DNA of 64,000 bases from an uncultured Flavobacteriales bacterium (GTDB lineage: Bacteria; Bacteroidota; Bacteroidia; Flavobacteriales_G; Salibacteraceae), in assembly GCA_943788775.1 (NCBI GenBank), contig CALSRO010000005.1, forward strand, positions 558,001-622,000. The letters are read 5' to 3'. The position numbers and the translations under genes are program-made. Positions 27,428 to 35,850 of the stretch are shown piece after piece. The notes below the pieces were generated by a model. The model was given only the letters and a program-made list of their open reading frames with translations, was not told the origin of the DNA and did no database searches. Position 1 is the stretch's first letter. The number at the start of each line of letters is the position of its first letter.

Positions 27428-28078
27428 TTATTCGCGCCAAAGGTATGGAAACAAGATGAGTGAGAGGGCGAAACAAACCACATTGAGCCCCATTAAGACA
27501 AATGCATATTTCCATTGGATTGCCCAATCAATACCATCGATGGCGTTTTTAGTCAACGTTGTAGTAACCAGTATTAAAGGCAATAAAATAGGTAATCCTA
27601 AAATGGCTAACAAGGTAAGGTTGCTCCCAGCCTTAGACGCAATCGTACTAAGCATGCTGAGAACAAAGGCGAGTCCGCAACTGCCAAAAAGTACTCCATA
27701 CCAAAATAGGGTTGGGTCGGCAATATCCATATCAAAGAGTGCCGTATAAATAATGACGGCTATCATAGACAGCGCAATCATAATAAATGCATTGTATATC
27801 ATCTTGGATATGATAAATTGACTCGGACTCATGATCGTATAGAAATAGAGCATGCGCTCTCGGGATTCGTTCATGAAGCTTTTTGCTACTGCATTGAAAC
27901 TGGTAAAAAGTAGAATAATCCAAAAAAGTGCAATCCAGGTAGATGCTGCGTTTATTCGCTTAATTGTGATATAGCAGACAAATAAACTTGAGATTAAAAA
28001 TAGACTGGATGCTGCAAGTGAATATGGATTTCGGATGTCCGTCTTTATCTCTTTGGCTAATATTGCGGCAATAGTCAT
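27428..28078 (-). CDS. ccmB: Heme exporter permease CcmB
   Basis: A 216-residue permease with six predicted helices, the CcmB subunit of the CcmAB ABC transporter that releases holo-CcmE. It starts KEIKTDIRNPYSLAASSLF, typical of the family, and contains FNAVAKSFMNESRERMLYFY with the conserved ESR segment. It is the first gene of the minus-strand run ccmB-C-D-E-F-DUF2520-kdsC-ubiA-maf. The ATPase gene ccmA is not adjacent; it must lie elsewhere or be replaced. Confidence 0.92.
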   Translation of the reverse strand: MTIAAILAKEIKTDIRNPYSLAASSLFLISSLFVCYITIKRINAASTWIALFWIILLFTSFNAVAKSFMNESRERMLYFYTIMSPSQFIISKMIYNAFIMIALSMIAVIIYTALFDMDIADPTLFWYGVLFGSCGLAFVLSMLSTIASKAGSNLTLLAILGLPILLPLILVTTTLTKNAIDGIDWAIQWKYAFVLMGLNVVCFALSLILFPYLWRE

Positions 28079-28165
28079 GCTTGGCTAAATCTGCTTCAAA
28101 GATGAAACAATGTTTGATTTCGAATGCCTTTTGAATCTCATGATGAAAAAATGATAATGGATCTT

Positions 28166-28885
28166 ATGAATAAAATTGATGTACTAGCCATTGGCGCTCA
28201 TCCGGATGATATTGAACTTGGTATTTCAGGAACTATCTTAAAGCTAATTGACGGAGGAAAAAAAGTTGGATTGTGTGATTTAACAATGGGCGAACTAGGA
28301 ACAAGAGGAAGTGGAGAGTTAAGACTGAAGGAAGCTGAAATGGCTCGAATGGTATTAGGTGCAGATTTCAGGGTTAACCTTAAAATGGCCGATGGTTTTT
28401 TTGAAGTTTCGAAAAACAACCAAATTAAAATAATAGAGGTAATTCGTGCCTGTAAGCCAGATATTGTTCTCTGCAATGCACTCTCGGATAGGCATCCAGA
28501 TCATGGCCGAGGTGCCGAGCTTCAAAAGACAGCTTGCTTTTTAAGTGGGTTGAGACGAATTGAGACCCATAGCAATGGACTTCGACAATCAGAATGGCGA
28601 CCAAGAATGGTGCTGCATTATATCCAAGATCACTTTATGAAACCGGATATTGTGGTGGATGTAACGCCATATTGGGAAAGACGAATGGAGTCTGTTATGG
28701 CATATTCTTCACAGTTCTATGACCCAAAAAGTAATGAGCCACAGACCGCTATTTCATCTCAGGAATTTCTTAAAAATCAAGAGGGCAGAGGCCTGCAGAT
28801 TGGTCGATATATTGGTGCTAAATATGGTGAAGGATTGATATCGGAACGGCCACTGGGAATCCACCAAATCACGGATTTAATTTAA
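28166..28885 (+). CDS. bshB1: Bacillithiol biosynthesis deacetylase BshB1
   Basis: A zinc-dependent PIG-L/LmbE-family deacetylase that removes the acetyl group from GlcNAc-malate in bacillithiol synthesis. The metal motif AHPDD is at residues 11-15, the second motif HPDHGRG follows DRHPDH, and the final block KYGEGLISERPLGI is diagnostic of BshB1. I start at MNKIDVLAIG (28166), giving 239 residues like other BshB1 proteins; in-frame ATGs at 28124, 28151 and 28157 are alternatives. A strong bidirectional terminator begins at its stop codon. Confidence 0.93.
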   Translation: MNKIDVLAIGAHPDDIELGISGTILKLIDGGKKVGLCDLTMGELGTRGSGELRLKEAEMARMVLGADFRVNLKMADGFFEVSKNNQIKIIEVIRACKPDIVLCNALSDRHPDHGRGAELQKTACFLSGLRRIETHSNGLRQSEWRPRMVLHYIQDHFMKPDIVVDVTPYWERRMESVMAYSSQFYDPKSNEPQTAISSQEFLKNQEGRGLQIGRYIGAKYGEGLISERPLGIHQITDLI

Positions 28886-28916
28886 AAAAAAAAGGGCCGC
28901 ATATGCGGCCCTTTTT
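28884..28916. terminator. Bidirectional rho-independent terminator
   Basis: An A-run, a perfect 18-base palindrome GGGCCGCATATGCGGCCC at 28894-28911, then a T-run. It serves bshB1 on the plus strand and the convergent T9SS gene on the minus strand. Confidence 0.9.
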
Positions 28917-28935
28917 CACTTTCACATTCGTGAGG

Positions 28936-31848
28936 TTATTCAATGATAACCGCTTTCACGCTTTGTCCTGCTTCGCCACTTAAGCGAAGTTGATAAGCTC
29001 CTGCATCAATGTCATCTAACTCAATGACTGTAACTGCACCATTTTGTGCAACCACTTGTGATGTATAAACAACCTGACCAAGAGAATTGCTTAACGTTAC
29101 ATTCATCAATCCGTTGATGTCACCAAAACGGATTTCAAATTGTCCATTATTAGGATTTGGATAAATGTTGATTTCGTTATTTAATCTGGAAACCTCATCT
29201 AATCCAACAATAATGTTTGATGGGTCAGACATACAACCGTTTTCATCAACAAATACACAGTAAACAGAGTTTCCTTGAGCAACTGCGCTAGCTGGTAATG
29301 TGTTTCCAGTTTGTCCAGCAACTAAAGTACCCTCAATGTACCACATGTGAGTTCCTGTTCCTGTAGCACCGGAAGTATAGTCAGTTCCAACTAAAGTTAA
29401 AACGGGCGCATCTGGATTTGGAACAATAGTTAACGTGATTTCAGCCTCATCTTCATCACCACAATCATTTGTTACAGTAACCGTGTATGTACCCGATTCA
29501 GAAACTTCAGTAATTGTAAGAGATGGGGCTGTACTTCCATCAGACCATACATATCCAGAACCTCCGTCAGCAGTTACTGTCAGTATTTCACCAACGCAAC
29601 CGGTAGTTTCTTCGCTATTTATTACTGCCACTGGAGCGGACTCCATTGTAACTGTGACTGAAGCTGTTGAGTTTCCTGCACAGTTTGTAACTGTTACAGT
29701 GTATGTCCCAGCAGCCGTTACAGTAGTTGCAGCAGAAGCTTGTCCATTGCTCCATAGGTAAGTGGCACCTGCCCAAGGTAGAGCAGTTAGAGTATTATTG
29801 TCACCCGGGCAAAGAGTAATGTCACCACTGATAATTGCTTCCGGCTCAGCGGGCTCTATAACAGTTGCAGATTCAACAGTCGATCCACCGTTACAATCCT
29901 GAACAGTCACTGTATAGGTTCCAGGTCCAGTGATGGTTGTTGCAGCCGTAGTTGAACCGTTACTCCATGAATAACTCACTCCACCAATGTTTGATGTTGC
30001 CGTTAATGTTCCAGTAGAACCTGTACAAAGTTCAAGAGAAGAAGCAGCGATTGTTACAGTCGGTCCTCCAGTTCCGTTATAAGTCACAACATTGAATGTT
30101 TCTGTTTGAACACCACATGTTGTAGTGATATTACATGTATAAGTTCCGACAGCAGTTGCGTTGATTACTTGGTTAGTGCTAGTGAATGAATTTGGTCCAG
30201 TCCAGGCATATGTTCCACAACCCAAAGCCTGAAGCTCAACCGAACCTCCAGGACATAGAAGTGAGTCTCCCGCGATTTCTGTAGGACAGAAATCAACAGT
30301 ATCAAATCGTGTAGCATCCTCTTTTAAATAAATAATCTTATTGATTCCTGACTGATCCATATCACCTGAAACAGCAATACCTGGTTCAACGTCCGCCATA
30401 TATACGATGTGAATATCATCATCTACTCTACGAGCGATGGACGGGAATACACATTCAACGAAATCGTTTGCACTACCGCCTGTCACATCGATTGGGAATG
30501 ACCAAGAACAACCTCCGTCACAAGACTTGGTAACGTATGTGTGACGATAGTTTTGGCTACTTCCTACTAAATCTTCTCGCACACTGGTATACGAAACGTA
30601 GAAACATCCATCTTCATCAATACCTGCTTGAGGATGTGATACAAGTCCCGCAAATCGATACTGTCCACCTGGATTATCTAAGTCTAACTGACCGTTTGCA
30701 TTCAAATCAAGAACTCCGAACAGTCTTAAGCTGTTGTCTCCAGGAAAATCTTCATTCCAGTATTCAATGCCATTGGTGTATGGGTAGTAAGTGATTGTAC
30801 CATCAGTTATATCTGCATTGGCTATGAACATTGTTCCAAACCATACATGAGCCATGTTGTTCTCATCTAAAAGAACGGTAACCGATCCGTCAGAAGTCCA
30901 AAGTCGATCTTCGAGAGTTGTGTCAACAACAGTTAAATCCTCTTGAAACCAAACGTCAGATGTTAATACGTCTGTTTTTGTCCAAGAAACTCCATTGTTG
31001 GTTGATTTAAATAATTGAACTCCGCGTCCAAGTCCTCCAACTACGATAGCAACATTATTCCCTTGTGCATCAATGGCGTAACTATCACCATCAAACCCAT
31101 CAAAATATGCAATTCCAGTACCTGGGATTTGATAATCTACGATATCGAAGGAAGCACCCGCGTTTGTTGATCGAGTATAAAGAAATGCTCCATCCATTCC
31201 GTCAGTATATAGCGATCCATTGTTCGCAACGGGTAGCGTCATGCCAACCATGTGAATTGTGTTGTTGTTGGTGCCTCCAGTAGCGGAACGCCCCCAAACC
31301 TGACCACCTTGACCTGATAGGTTTCCTTGTGTCCAAGTTCCCGACCCAACAGTGTTACGTTGAACCCTGTGGAATATACTGTTCGCAGTACTATGTGAAA
31401 TGATGATTTCTTTTCCAGAACCTGTTCTTAATGGGTTTGGCCATCCTGTTCTTTCAGTCTCAAGTTCAACAGTTGGAGAAGAACCCCAAGAAGTACCATT
31501 AAAATAATTGTATCCTGTGCCTCTATTTGTCCAAGCTGCATCTGTACTATATGTCCATGTAGCTGATTTTGTGCTATTGGCATGGTTAATAATTCTTCGC
31601 TGAATGGAAGAGTTAGTCTGTAAATCGTAGTAAGATTCTCCGATTTGTGTTTCAGTCGCACTTCTTTGTGAGACATTGTTGTTGGTTGGATCTTGATTCT
31701 CCAAGGCATCTTGCACTTGTTGCTCAATTACATGAACTGGTGCAGATAGCTTAAATTGATTTTGTTCTGGTGTCAGCTTTGCTGGTTGTTGCGCCATTGC
31801 TGCAATAGCAACGAAAACGGAAGCTGAAGAAAGTAAAATCTTTTTCAT
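28936..31848 (-). CDS. T9SS-secreted sialidase-fold protein with tandem Ig/SprB-like repeats
   Basis: A 970-residue secreted protein. The signal peptide is 1-20 (ends AAMAQ). A BNR/sialidase-like propeller region spans about 100-530 (LFKSTNNGVSWTKTD, YTRSTNAGASFD, YVTKSCDGGCSWSFP). At least four Cys-containing repeats of about 80 residues follow from about 540 to 810, with motifs such as YSWSNGSTTAATTITG, TYTVTVQDCNG, YLWSNGQASAAT and YVWSDGSTAPS, as in SprB/gliding adhesin-type modules. The T9SS type A tail is the last ~75 residues (NNEINIYPNPNNGQFEIRFG ... AYQLRLSGEAGQ). The start is MKKILLSSAS at 31848; the upstream ATG at 31902 would precede the signal peptide and overlap the promoter. 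Enzymatic sialidase residues were not identified. Confidence 0.86.
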   Translation of the reverse strand: MKKILLSSASVFVAIAAMAQQPAKLTPEQNQFKLSAPVHVIEQQVQDALENQDPTNNNVSQRSATETQIGESYYDLQTNSSIQRRIINHANSTKSATWTYSTDAAWTNRGTGYNYFNGTSWGSSPTVELETERTGWPNPLRTGSGKEIIISHSTANSIFHRVQRNTVGSGTWTQGNLSGQGGQVWGRSATGGTNNNTIHMVGMTLPVANNGSLYTDGMDGAFLYTRSTNAGASFDIVDYQIPGTGIAYFDGFDGDSYAIDAQGNNVAIVVGGLGRGVQLFKSTNNGVSWTKTDVLTSDVWFQEDLTVVDTTLEDRLWTSDGSVTVLLDENNMAHVWFGTMFIANADITDGTITYYPYTNGIEYWNEDFPGDNSLRLFGVLDLNANGQLDLDNPGGQYRFAGLVSHPQAGIDEDGCFYVSYTSVREDLVGSSQNYRHTYVTKSCDGGCSWSFPIDVTGGSANDFVECVFPSIARRVDDDIHIVYMADVEPGIAVSGDMDQSGINKIIYLKEDATRFDTVDFCPTEIAGDSLLCPGGSVELQALGCGTYAWTGPNSFTSTNQVINATAVGTYTCNITTTCGVQTETFNVVTYNGTGGPTVTIAASSLELCTGSTGTLTATSNIGGVSYSWSNGSTTAATTITGPGTYTVTVQDCNGGSTVESATVIEPAEPEAIISGDITLCPGDNNTLTALPWAGATYLWSNGQASAATTVTAAGTYTVTVTNCAGNSTASVTVTMESAPVAVINSEETTGCVGEILTVTADGGSGYVWSDGSTAPSLTITEVSESGTYTVTVTNDCGDEDEAEITLTIVPNPDAPVLTLVGTDYTSGATGTGTHMWYIEGTLVAGQTGNTLPASAVAQGNSVYCVFVDENGCMSDPSNIIVGLDEVSRLNNEINIYPNPNNGQFEIRFGDINGLMNVTLSNSLGQVVYTSQVVAQNGAVTVIELDDIDAGAYQLRLSGEAGQSVKAVIIE

Positions 31849-31889
31849 TTCTTGCTGTTTAGTTATACGAATGTGTTTTAAAAGTTGGG

Positions 31890-31897
31890 CAAATGTA
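31890..31897 (-). promoter_or_regulatory. Bacteroidota -7 promoter box TACATTTG
   Basis: A perfect TAnnTTTG on the minus strand, 41 bases before the ATG at 31848 of the T9SS sialidase-fold gene. It supports the downstream start. Confidence 0.55.
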
Positions 31898-31929
31898 ATC
31901 AATTGATAAGGCCTTTCATAGTGCGAAAA

Positions 31930-33216
31930 TTATCGAAGTATTCGATTCCAAACAGATAGTAAACCACTGCGCAATTCTTTGATATCCGCTTGACTTAATA
32001 AAAACATGTCTAATTGTACTTGATCCGTTTTTTTCAAAAAGTAACATTGAATTGCCGCCTGGAAAACGTAAACTATCGAAGTGGTTAGAGCTACGCCATA
32101 GGTCCCCAGAAAAAAGGTAAATGGGTATACTAGTGCGAGAGAAATTGCCAGACCAATAAGAGATGAGTAGGTATTGAATCTGTGTTGCCCCATTCCCGCA
32201 AAAAAATGGTTGATGCCACCACCGAAGGCCAATGCAAAAATACCGGGAGCTAAATAAAATAGATGGTTTTTGATTTCACCGAACTCTTCACCAAGTATAA
32301 AGATGTAAAGGCTACTTGGAATGCTTAAAAGGATGATTATGCCAAGCCCGGTGACTGAATAATTTAGTCTAACCAGTTTAGTGCTTAGTACTAGGCCTTT
32401 CGTCCTGTCTGAAATGTTTGACATACTCGCGTATTGAACCGTATTCACGCTTCTTGTGAATTGCCATAGTGCCTCTGCAATTTGCAAGGTGGCACTGAAT
32501 ATTCCGATGCGAACCAATGCGACTTGTGGAGGTGAAATGATTATTTCGAGTACGTAGTATCCAATTCTATAATTCAATAATTGTGCGAGGTTTCCAATCT
32601 GAACAATAGAACCATATGAAAAACTGGATTTTATTGTTTTAAAAAAGGAGCTTTTCACCCCACCACCTAAATATGGTAAGATTAGAATGCTTGAAAGTAT
32701 AAGTGAGATGATGAGTGAAATCTCATAAGCATCAATAAAAAGCTGAAAGTTGCTTTCATAGAAATAGAGAAACGCGCCCAACAGGGCGACAGTAATTGCT
32801 GTTTTACAGATTTGAATAACGTTGTGTGATGCGATTCGTTCTTTTCCGAGCAGAATCATGAGATTGGTCACGATCAAACACTCGGCAAAGGCCATTCTGA
32901 AGAACCTCGAGGCATCGATTGAAGTTAATAGTTCGCTCCAGAGGAGTAAACTCGTCACCAACCCAGCAGAAAGCAATGACCAAAACCCATTGGCAAGAAT
33001 AAGTTTACGAATAGAGTTTCGCGGAGTTAAATAAACAATAGCTGGACCTCCAATAAATCCACTTACCATCGTTGCTATGCTAAGATTGAGAATAAGAAGA
33101 CTTATCATTCCTTTTATTTCGGCACCCATAATTCGGGTGCTTACAATCAATAAAACAACATTGAGTAGGGCTATAATTAGCCGGCTACCTAGTGTATGTA
33201 TAATCTTATTGATCAA
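31930..33216 (-). CDS. Polysaccharide/oligosaccharide flippase-like membrane protein (MOP superfamily)
   Basis: A 428-residue protein with about 12 hydrophobic helices, resembling the Wzx/polysaccharide-biosynthesis branch of the MOP flippase superfamily (IMGAEIKGMISLLILNLSI, FIGGPAIVYLTPR at the N-terminal repeat). It overlaps the upstream glycosyltransferase gene by 4 bases, which supports a role in moving a lipid-linked glycan across the inner membrane. The glycan is unknown and no polymerase gene is nearby. Confidence 0.8.
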   Translation of the reverse strand: MINKIIHTLGSRLIIALLNVVLLIVSTRIMGAEIKGMISLLILNLSIATMVSGFIGGPAIVYLTPRNSIRKLILANGFWSLLSAGLVTSLLLWSELLTSIDASRFFRMAFAECLIVTNLMILLGKERIASHNVIQICKTAITVALLGAFLYFYESNFQLFIDAYEISLIISLILSSILILPYLGGGVKSSFFKTIKSSFSYGSIVQIGNLAQLLNYRIGYYVLEIIISPPQVALVRIGIFSATLQIAEALWQFTRSVNTVQYASMSNISDRTKGLVLSTKLVRLNYSVTGLGIIILLSIPSSLYIFILGEEFGEIKNHLFYLAPGIFALAFGGGINHFFAGMGQHRFNTYSSLIGLAISLALVYPFTFFLGTYGVALTTSIVYVFQAAIQCYFLKKTDQVQLDMFLLSQADIKELRSGLLSVWNRILR

Positions 33217-34241
33217 GGTTTATTATTCAATAAAGATTCAATGGCAAGTACTACTTCATTTACGGTTACATCGCGTATGCATTTAAAATCTGGACATTTT
33301 GCTGGATCAATAGTCCGCGATTGATTGGGTAGATAGTGTCGATAGCATGGGTGGCAAGGTAGCTTGTGTTGTATAAGATAGTGTCGATTTCGATCAATCT
33401 TGTGCCAACCGAATATTTCTGGATCTGATCCACCAGCAATAGTTATGGTTTTAACGCCAACTGCTCCAGCAATGTGCAACAATCCACTATCCCCTCCAAT
33501 ATGAATGAGGGCACCTTGTATTAAACTCGGAATTTCACTTAATTGGGTATTGTTAATGTATGATTGAACATTACTTCCGAGACTGGTTAGGTATGGTTCC
33601 ATATGCGAGTCGTGACTATCTCCTAAAACCAAGATTTTTATTTCTGGATAAAGTTCAATGAATTTCTTAGTCAAATCGACCCAGTTGTCTAGAGGCCATG
33701 TCTTCCAAGGCGTCAGATTGTTGCCAGCACCTGGTTGCAATGTAATGTAATTGGTCGGTAGTGCACGATTAGACGAAAAAGGCTCTATGTTAAAGTCCGT
33801 TTGACACAATTCGCGGTCAGTCGTATCTGGTTTGAAGTATCTTAAATACTGGGTGCTTTCATGAGCTCCTACGACCATTCGGTGCAGTCGAATTCTATTT
33901 TTAAAAATATTAGGCAGGTTTCTTGGGATTCTGAGTGTATGTACATTTCGACCAATAAGGGCGCTAAACGCAAGGTTTTTGCGTGTAGCAGCAAAGTAAT
34001 CTAGGTAGACATGCTCGAATTTGGAGACACTTGTTAATGCTGTTACAGCAATTTTAGATGTTGATCTTAAATCTGTGACCTTATCAAATAGGTGTGTGTG
34101 TAAACGCTCGAAAATTCTTTCGGAAAAGTACGGTGAATCACAAATGGCATGAACTTCTCCGTGTTTCTGTAACTCCTTGATTAATGGAATGAGAAAAATG
34201 GCGTTACCAATACCCGAAGAGATGAAAACAGCAAATTTCAA
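33213..34241 (-). CDS. Glycosyltransferase family 9 (heptosyltransferase-like)
   Basis: A 342-residue GT-B fold enzyme of family GT9, which transfers heptose or related sugars to lipopolysaccharide core. The N-terminal GIGNAIFLIPLIKELQK, the central PGAGNNLTPWKTWPLDNW and the nucleotide-sugar motif HIGGDSGLLHIAGAVGVK are all present. A C-terminal Cys cluster (LPCHPCYRHY ... KCPDFKC) is common in the family. The stop overlaps the flippase start by 4 bases, suggesting one glycan-assembly unit. Confidence 0.9.
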   Translation of the reverse strand: MKFAVFISSGIGNAIFLIPLIKELQKHGEVHAICDSPYFSERIFERLHTHLFDKVTDLRSTSKIAVTALTSVSKFEHVYLDYFAATRKNLAFSALIGRNVHTLRIPRNLPNIFKNRIRLHRMVVGAHESTQYLRYFKPDTTDRELCQTDFNIEPFSSNRALPTNYITLQPGAGNNLTPWKTWPLDNWVDLTKKFIELYPEIKILVLGDSHDSHMEPYLTSLGSNVQSYINNTQLSEIPSLIQGALIHIGGDSGLLHIAGAVGVKTITIAGGSDPEIFGWHKIDRNRHYLIQHKLPCHPCYRHYLPNQSRTIDPAKCPDFKCIRDVTVNEVVLAIESLLNNKP

Positions 34242-34375
34242 CCGTGGTTTCTTTGATTATTGTGGCAATAACGTAAAATTCTTTCAATCAATCATTATTT
34301 ATTCGGTTGTAACTGAATGTTACGATTGATTCGGTTTAATAATAACCTACTCGCGGTTCATAAATTGAGATTTAG

Positions 34376-34408
34376 TTGCTTGCAGATATCATGGAACTTT
34401 TATTTTCG
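34376..34408 (+). promoter_or_regulatory. Probable tRNA-His promoter (TTG-N22-TATTTTCG)
   Basis: TTG at 34376-34378 and TATTTTCG at 34401-34408, one mismatch from TAnnTTTG, with a 22-base spacer. The tRNA begins 28 bases after the -7 box. Confidence 0.45.
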
Positions 34409-34435
34409 CGTCCCTTTTCAAGAAAAGGTGATTAT

Positions 34436-34510
34436 GGTGGTTGTAGCTCAGTTGGTTAGAGCGCCTGATTGTGGTTCAGGAGGTCGTGGGTTCGAGACCC
34501 ATCTTCCACC
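34436..34510 (+). tRNA. tRNA-His (GTG)
   Basis: The cloverleaf can be drawn by eye. The D arm is GCTC/GAGC. The anticodon stem is CCTGA/TCAGG with loop TTGTGGT, giving anticodon GTG at 34471-34473. The T arm is GTGGG/CCCAT with TTCGAGA. The extra 5' G (34436) pairs with C at 34510, the histidine identity element. The acceptor stem pairs G1-C72, T2-A71, G3-C70, G4-C69 and G7-C66 but shows T-T at positions 5:68 and 6:67. CCA is not encoded in full. A terminator follows. Confidence 0.93.
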
Positions 34511-34517
34511 CAAGCTT

Positions 34518-34549
34518 AAAAGTCCCAGATATCTGGGGCTTTTTTTTTG
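34518..34549 (+). terminator. Rho-independent terminator after tRNA-His
   Basis: Stem GTCCCAGAT/ATCTGGGGC (one G-T pair) at 34522-34539 with flanking A and T runs; nine T follow the stem. Confidence 0.85.
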
Positions 34550-34741
34550 GCAAAAAATTTGGGAGTCTTATGTTCTTTTTTAATGTTAAGTTGTTGTTTT
34601 ACATGTATTTATGTGAGTTTTTAGTTGAGCTTGGGGAGGTTTGTTAACATCTGTTGATGATGTTTTAATCGTGATTTTTCATTCTTTCTGCTGAGAGAAA
34701 TCGAAATTTTTTACTTTAGCGGCTCTAATTAAAAACCTTAA

Positions 34742-34927
34742 ATGATGAAAAAAGTATTATTAATTGCTGTTGTTGGAGCATTCGGATTGTCTTTAAACTC
34801 TTGTACTAAAGATTACACTTGTTCTTACGAATCAGGTGGATTCACTTTCGAAGCTGAGTGCAATAGCTGTAACAAAGACCAAGTAAAAGAATTAGAAGAC
34901 GCAGGTTATACTTGCGAAGCAAACTAA
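34742..34927 (+). CDS. Small cysteine-rich lipoprotein
   Basis: A 61-residue exported protein. The lipobox signal peptide ends at C21 (LSLNSC). Four further cysteines, C27, C40, C43 and C58, are in the 40-residue mature part (DYTCSYESGG ... ECNSCNKDQ ... YTCEAN), an even number that could form two disulfides or a CxxC metal site. It is monocistronic with about 190 bases of upstream leader/promoter DNA and its own strong terminator, which suggests high independent expression. No family function is known to me. Confidence 0.82.
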   Translation: MMKKVLLIAVVGAFGLSLNSCTKDYTCSYESGGFTFEAECNSCNKDQVKELEDAGYTCEAN

Positions 34928-34946
34928 TTTAAGTCTTTATGACATT

Positions 34947-34977
34947 AAAAAGGCTGTCGTTTGACAGCCTTTTTTTT
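34947..34977 (+). terminator. Rho-independent terminator of the small lipoprotein gene
   Basis: Perfect stem GGCTGTC/GACAGCC with A/T extensions, loop GTTT and eight T. Confidence 0.88.
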
Positions 34978-35050
34978 GCTCTATATTTTGACTATTGTTG
35001 CTTTATGCTCTATATGTGAGTTGTTTTTATCAAATTGATAAACTGTAATA

Positions 35051-35767
35051 ATGGAAGTATTCTTGAACCCTGAAGCCTGGATAGCGCTACTCACGTTAAC
35101 ATTCTTGGAAATAATACTTGGGATTGATAATATCATATTCATTTCGATAGTATCTAATAGACTCCCAGAACAGCAACGACCTAAAGCCCGAACAATCGGA
35201 TTAGCCTTAGCCTTGGGCGTAAGGATTGTTATGTTGAGCGCAATCTCCTACATAATTGGCTTCACTGAACCACTTTTTGAAATATTCGATCATGAAGTTT
35301 CGGGCAGGGATATTATTCTCGCAGTTGGCGGTCTGTTTTTAGTAGGAAAGAGTATTACTGAAATACATGATAAGGTAGATCAGGATGAACATGAATTGAA
35401 CAAAGACGCAAAGAAAACAGGTTTTTCAAATGTGATTATTCAAATAGTATTGCTTGATATTATTTTCTCCTTTGATTCTATTTTAACCGCGGTTGGAATG
35501 AGCAGAGATCTTGTAATTATGATTTCTGCCGTGATTATTTCCATCATTATCATGATGTTTTTTGCAGGTCCAATCAGTCGGTTCATTAATAGATATCCAA
35601 CCTTACAAATGCTCGCGTTGTCTTTTTTAATTTTGATTGGGTTCATGCTTATGCTTGAGAGTGTGCATATTGAAGTGCCGAAAGGGTACATATACTTCGC
35701 AGTATTCTTCTCGCTATTAGTGGAGTTCTTAAACATTAGAATGAGAGGTCCGAAGCAGGTCAAATAG
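35051..35767 (+). CDS. TerC family integral membrane protein
   Basis: A 238-residue, seven-helix membrane protein of the TerC/Alx family, linked to manganese export and metalation of secreted enzymes. The typical start is WIALLTLTFLEIILGIDNII, with the acidic motif LEIILGIDN in helix 1, and the second acidic motif LLDIIFSFDSI near residue 138. These paired Asp/Glu residues are thought to bind the metal. It is monocistronic; no mntS/yybP-type riboswitch is evident in the 73 bases upstream. Confidence 0.9.
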   Translation: MEVFLNPEAWIALLTLTFLEIILGIDNIIFISIVSNRLPEQQRPKARTIGLALALGVRIVMLSAISYIIGFTEPLFEIFDHEVSGRDIILAVGGLFLVGKSITEIHDKVDQDEHELNKDAKKTGFSNVIIQIVLLDIIFSFDSILTAVGMSRDLVIMISAVIISIIIMMFFAGPISRFINRYPTLQMLALSFLILIGFMLMLESVHIEVPKGYIYFAVFFSLLVEFLNIRMRGPKQVK

Positions 35768-35850
35768 TTTAAACCTCATTTGAGCCTCAAGATTTATTTT
35801 TGACTCTTGAGCTACACTTTTTCGATATTCACGGTCAATAACCCTATTCA

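Noticed and set aside
27418..27483. N-terminal extension of CcmC from ATG 27483
   Set aside because: The extension overlaps ccmB in another frame and has no family-like sequence; the TTG start at 27417 fits better, though it is not proven.
29435..29761. 108-residue Val/Thr-rich plus-strand frame
   Set aside because: Antisense to the Ig-like repeats of the T9SS gene; its repetitive look is caused by those repeats.
34317..34583. 88-residue frame spanning the tRNA-His gene
   Set aside because: It runs through the tRNA and its terminator; the tRNA explains the sequence.
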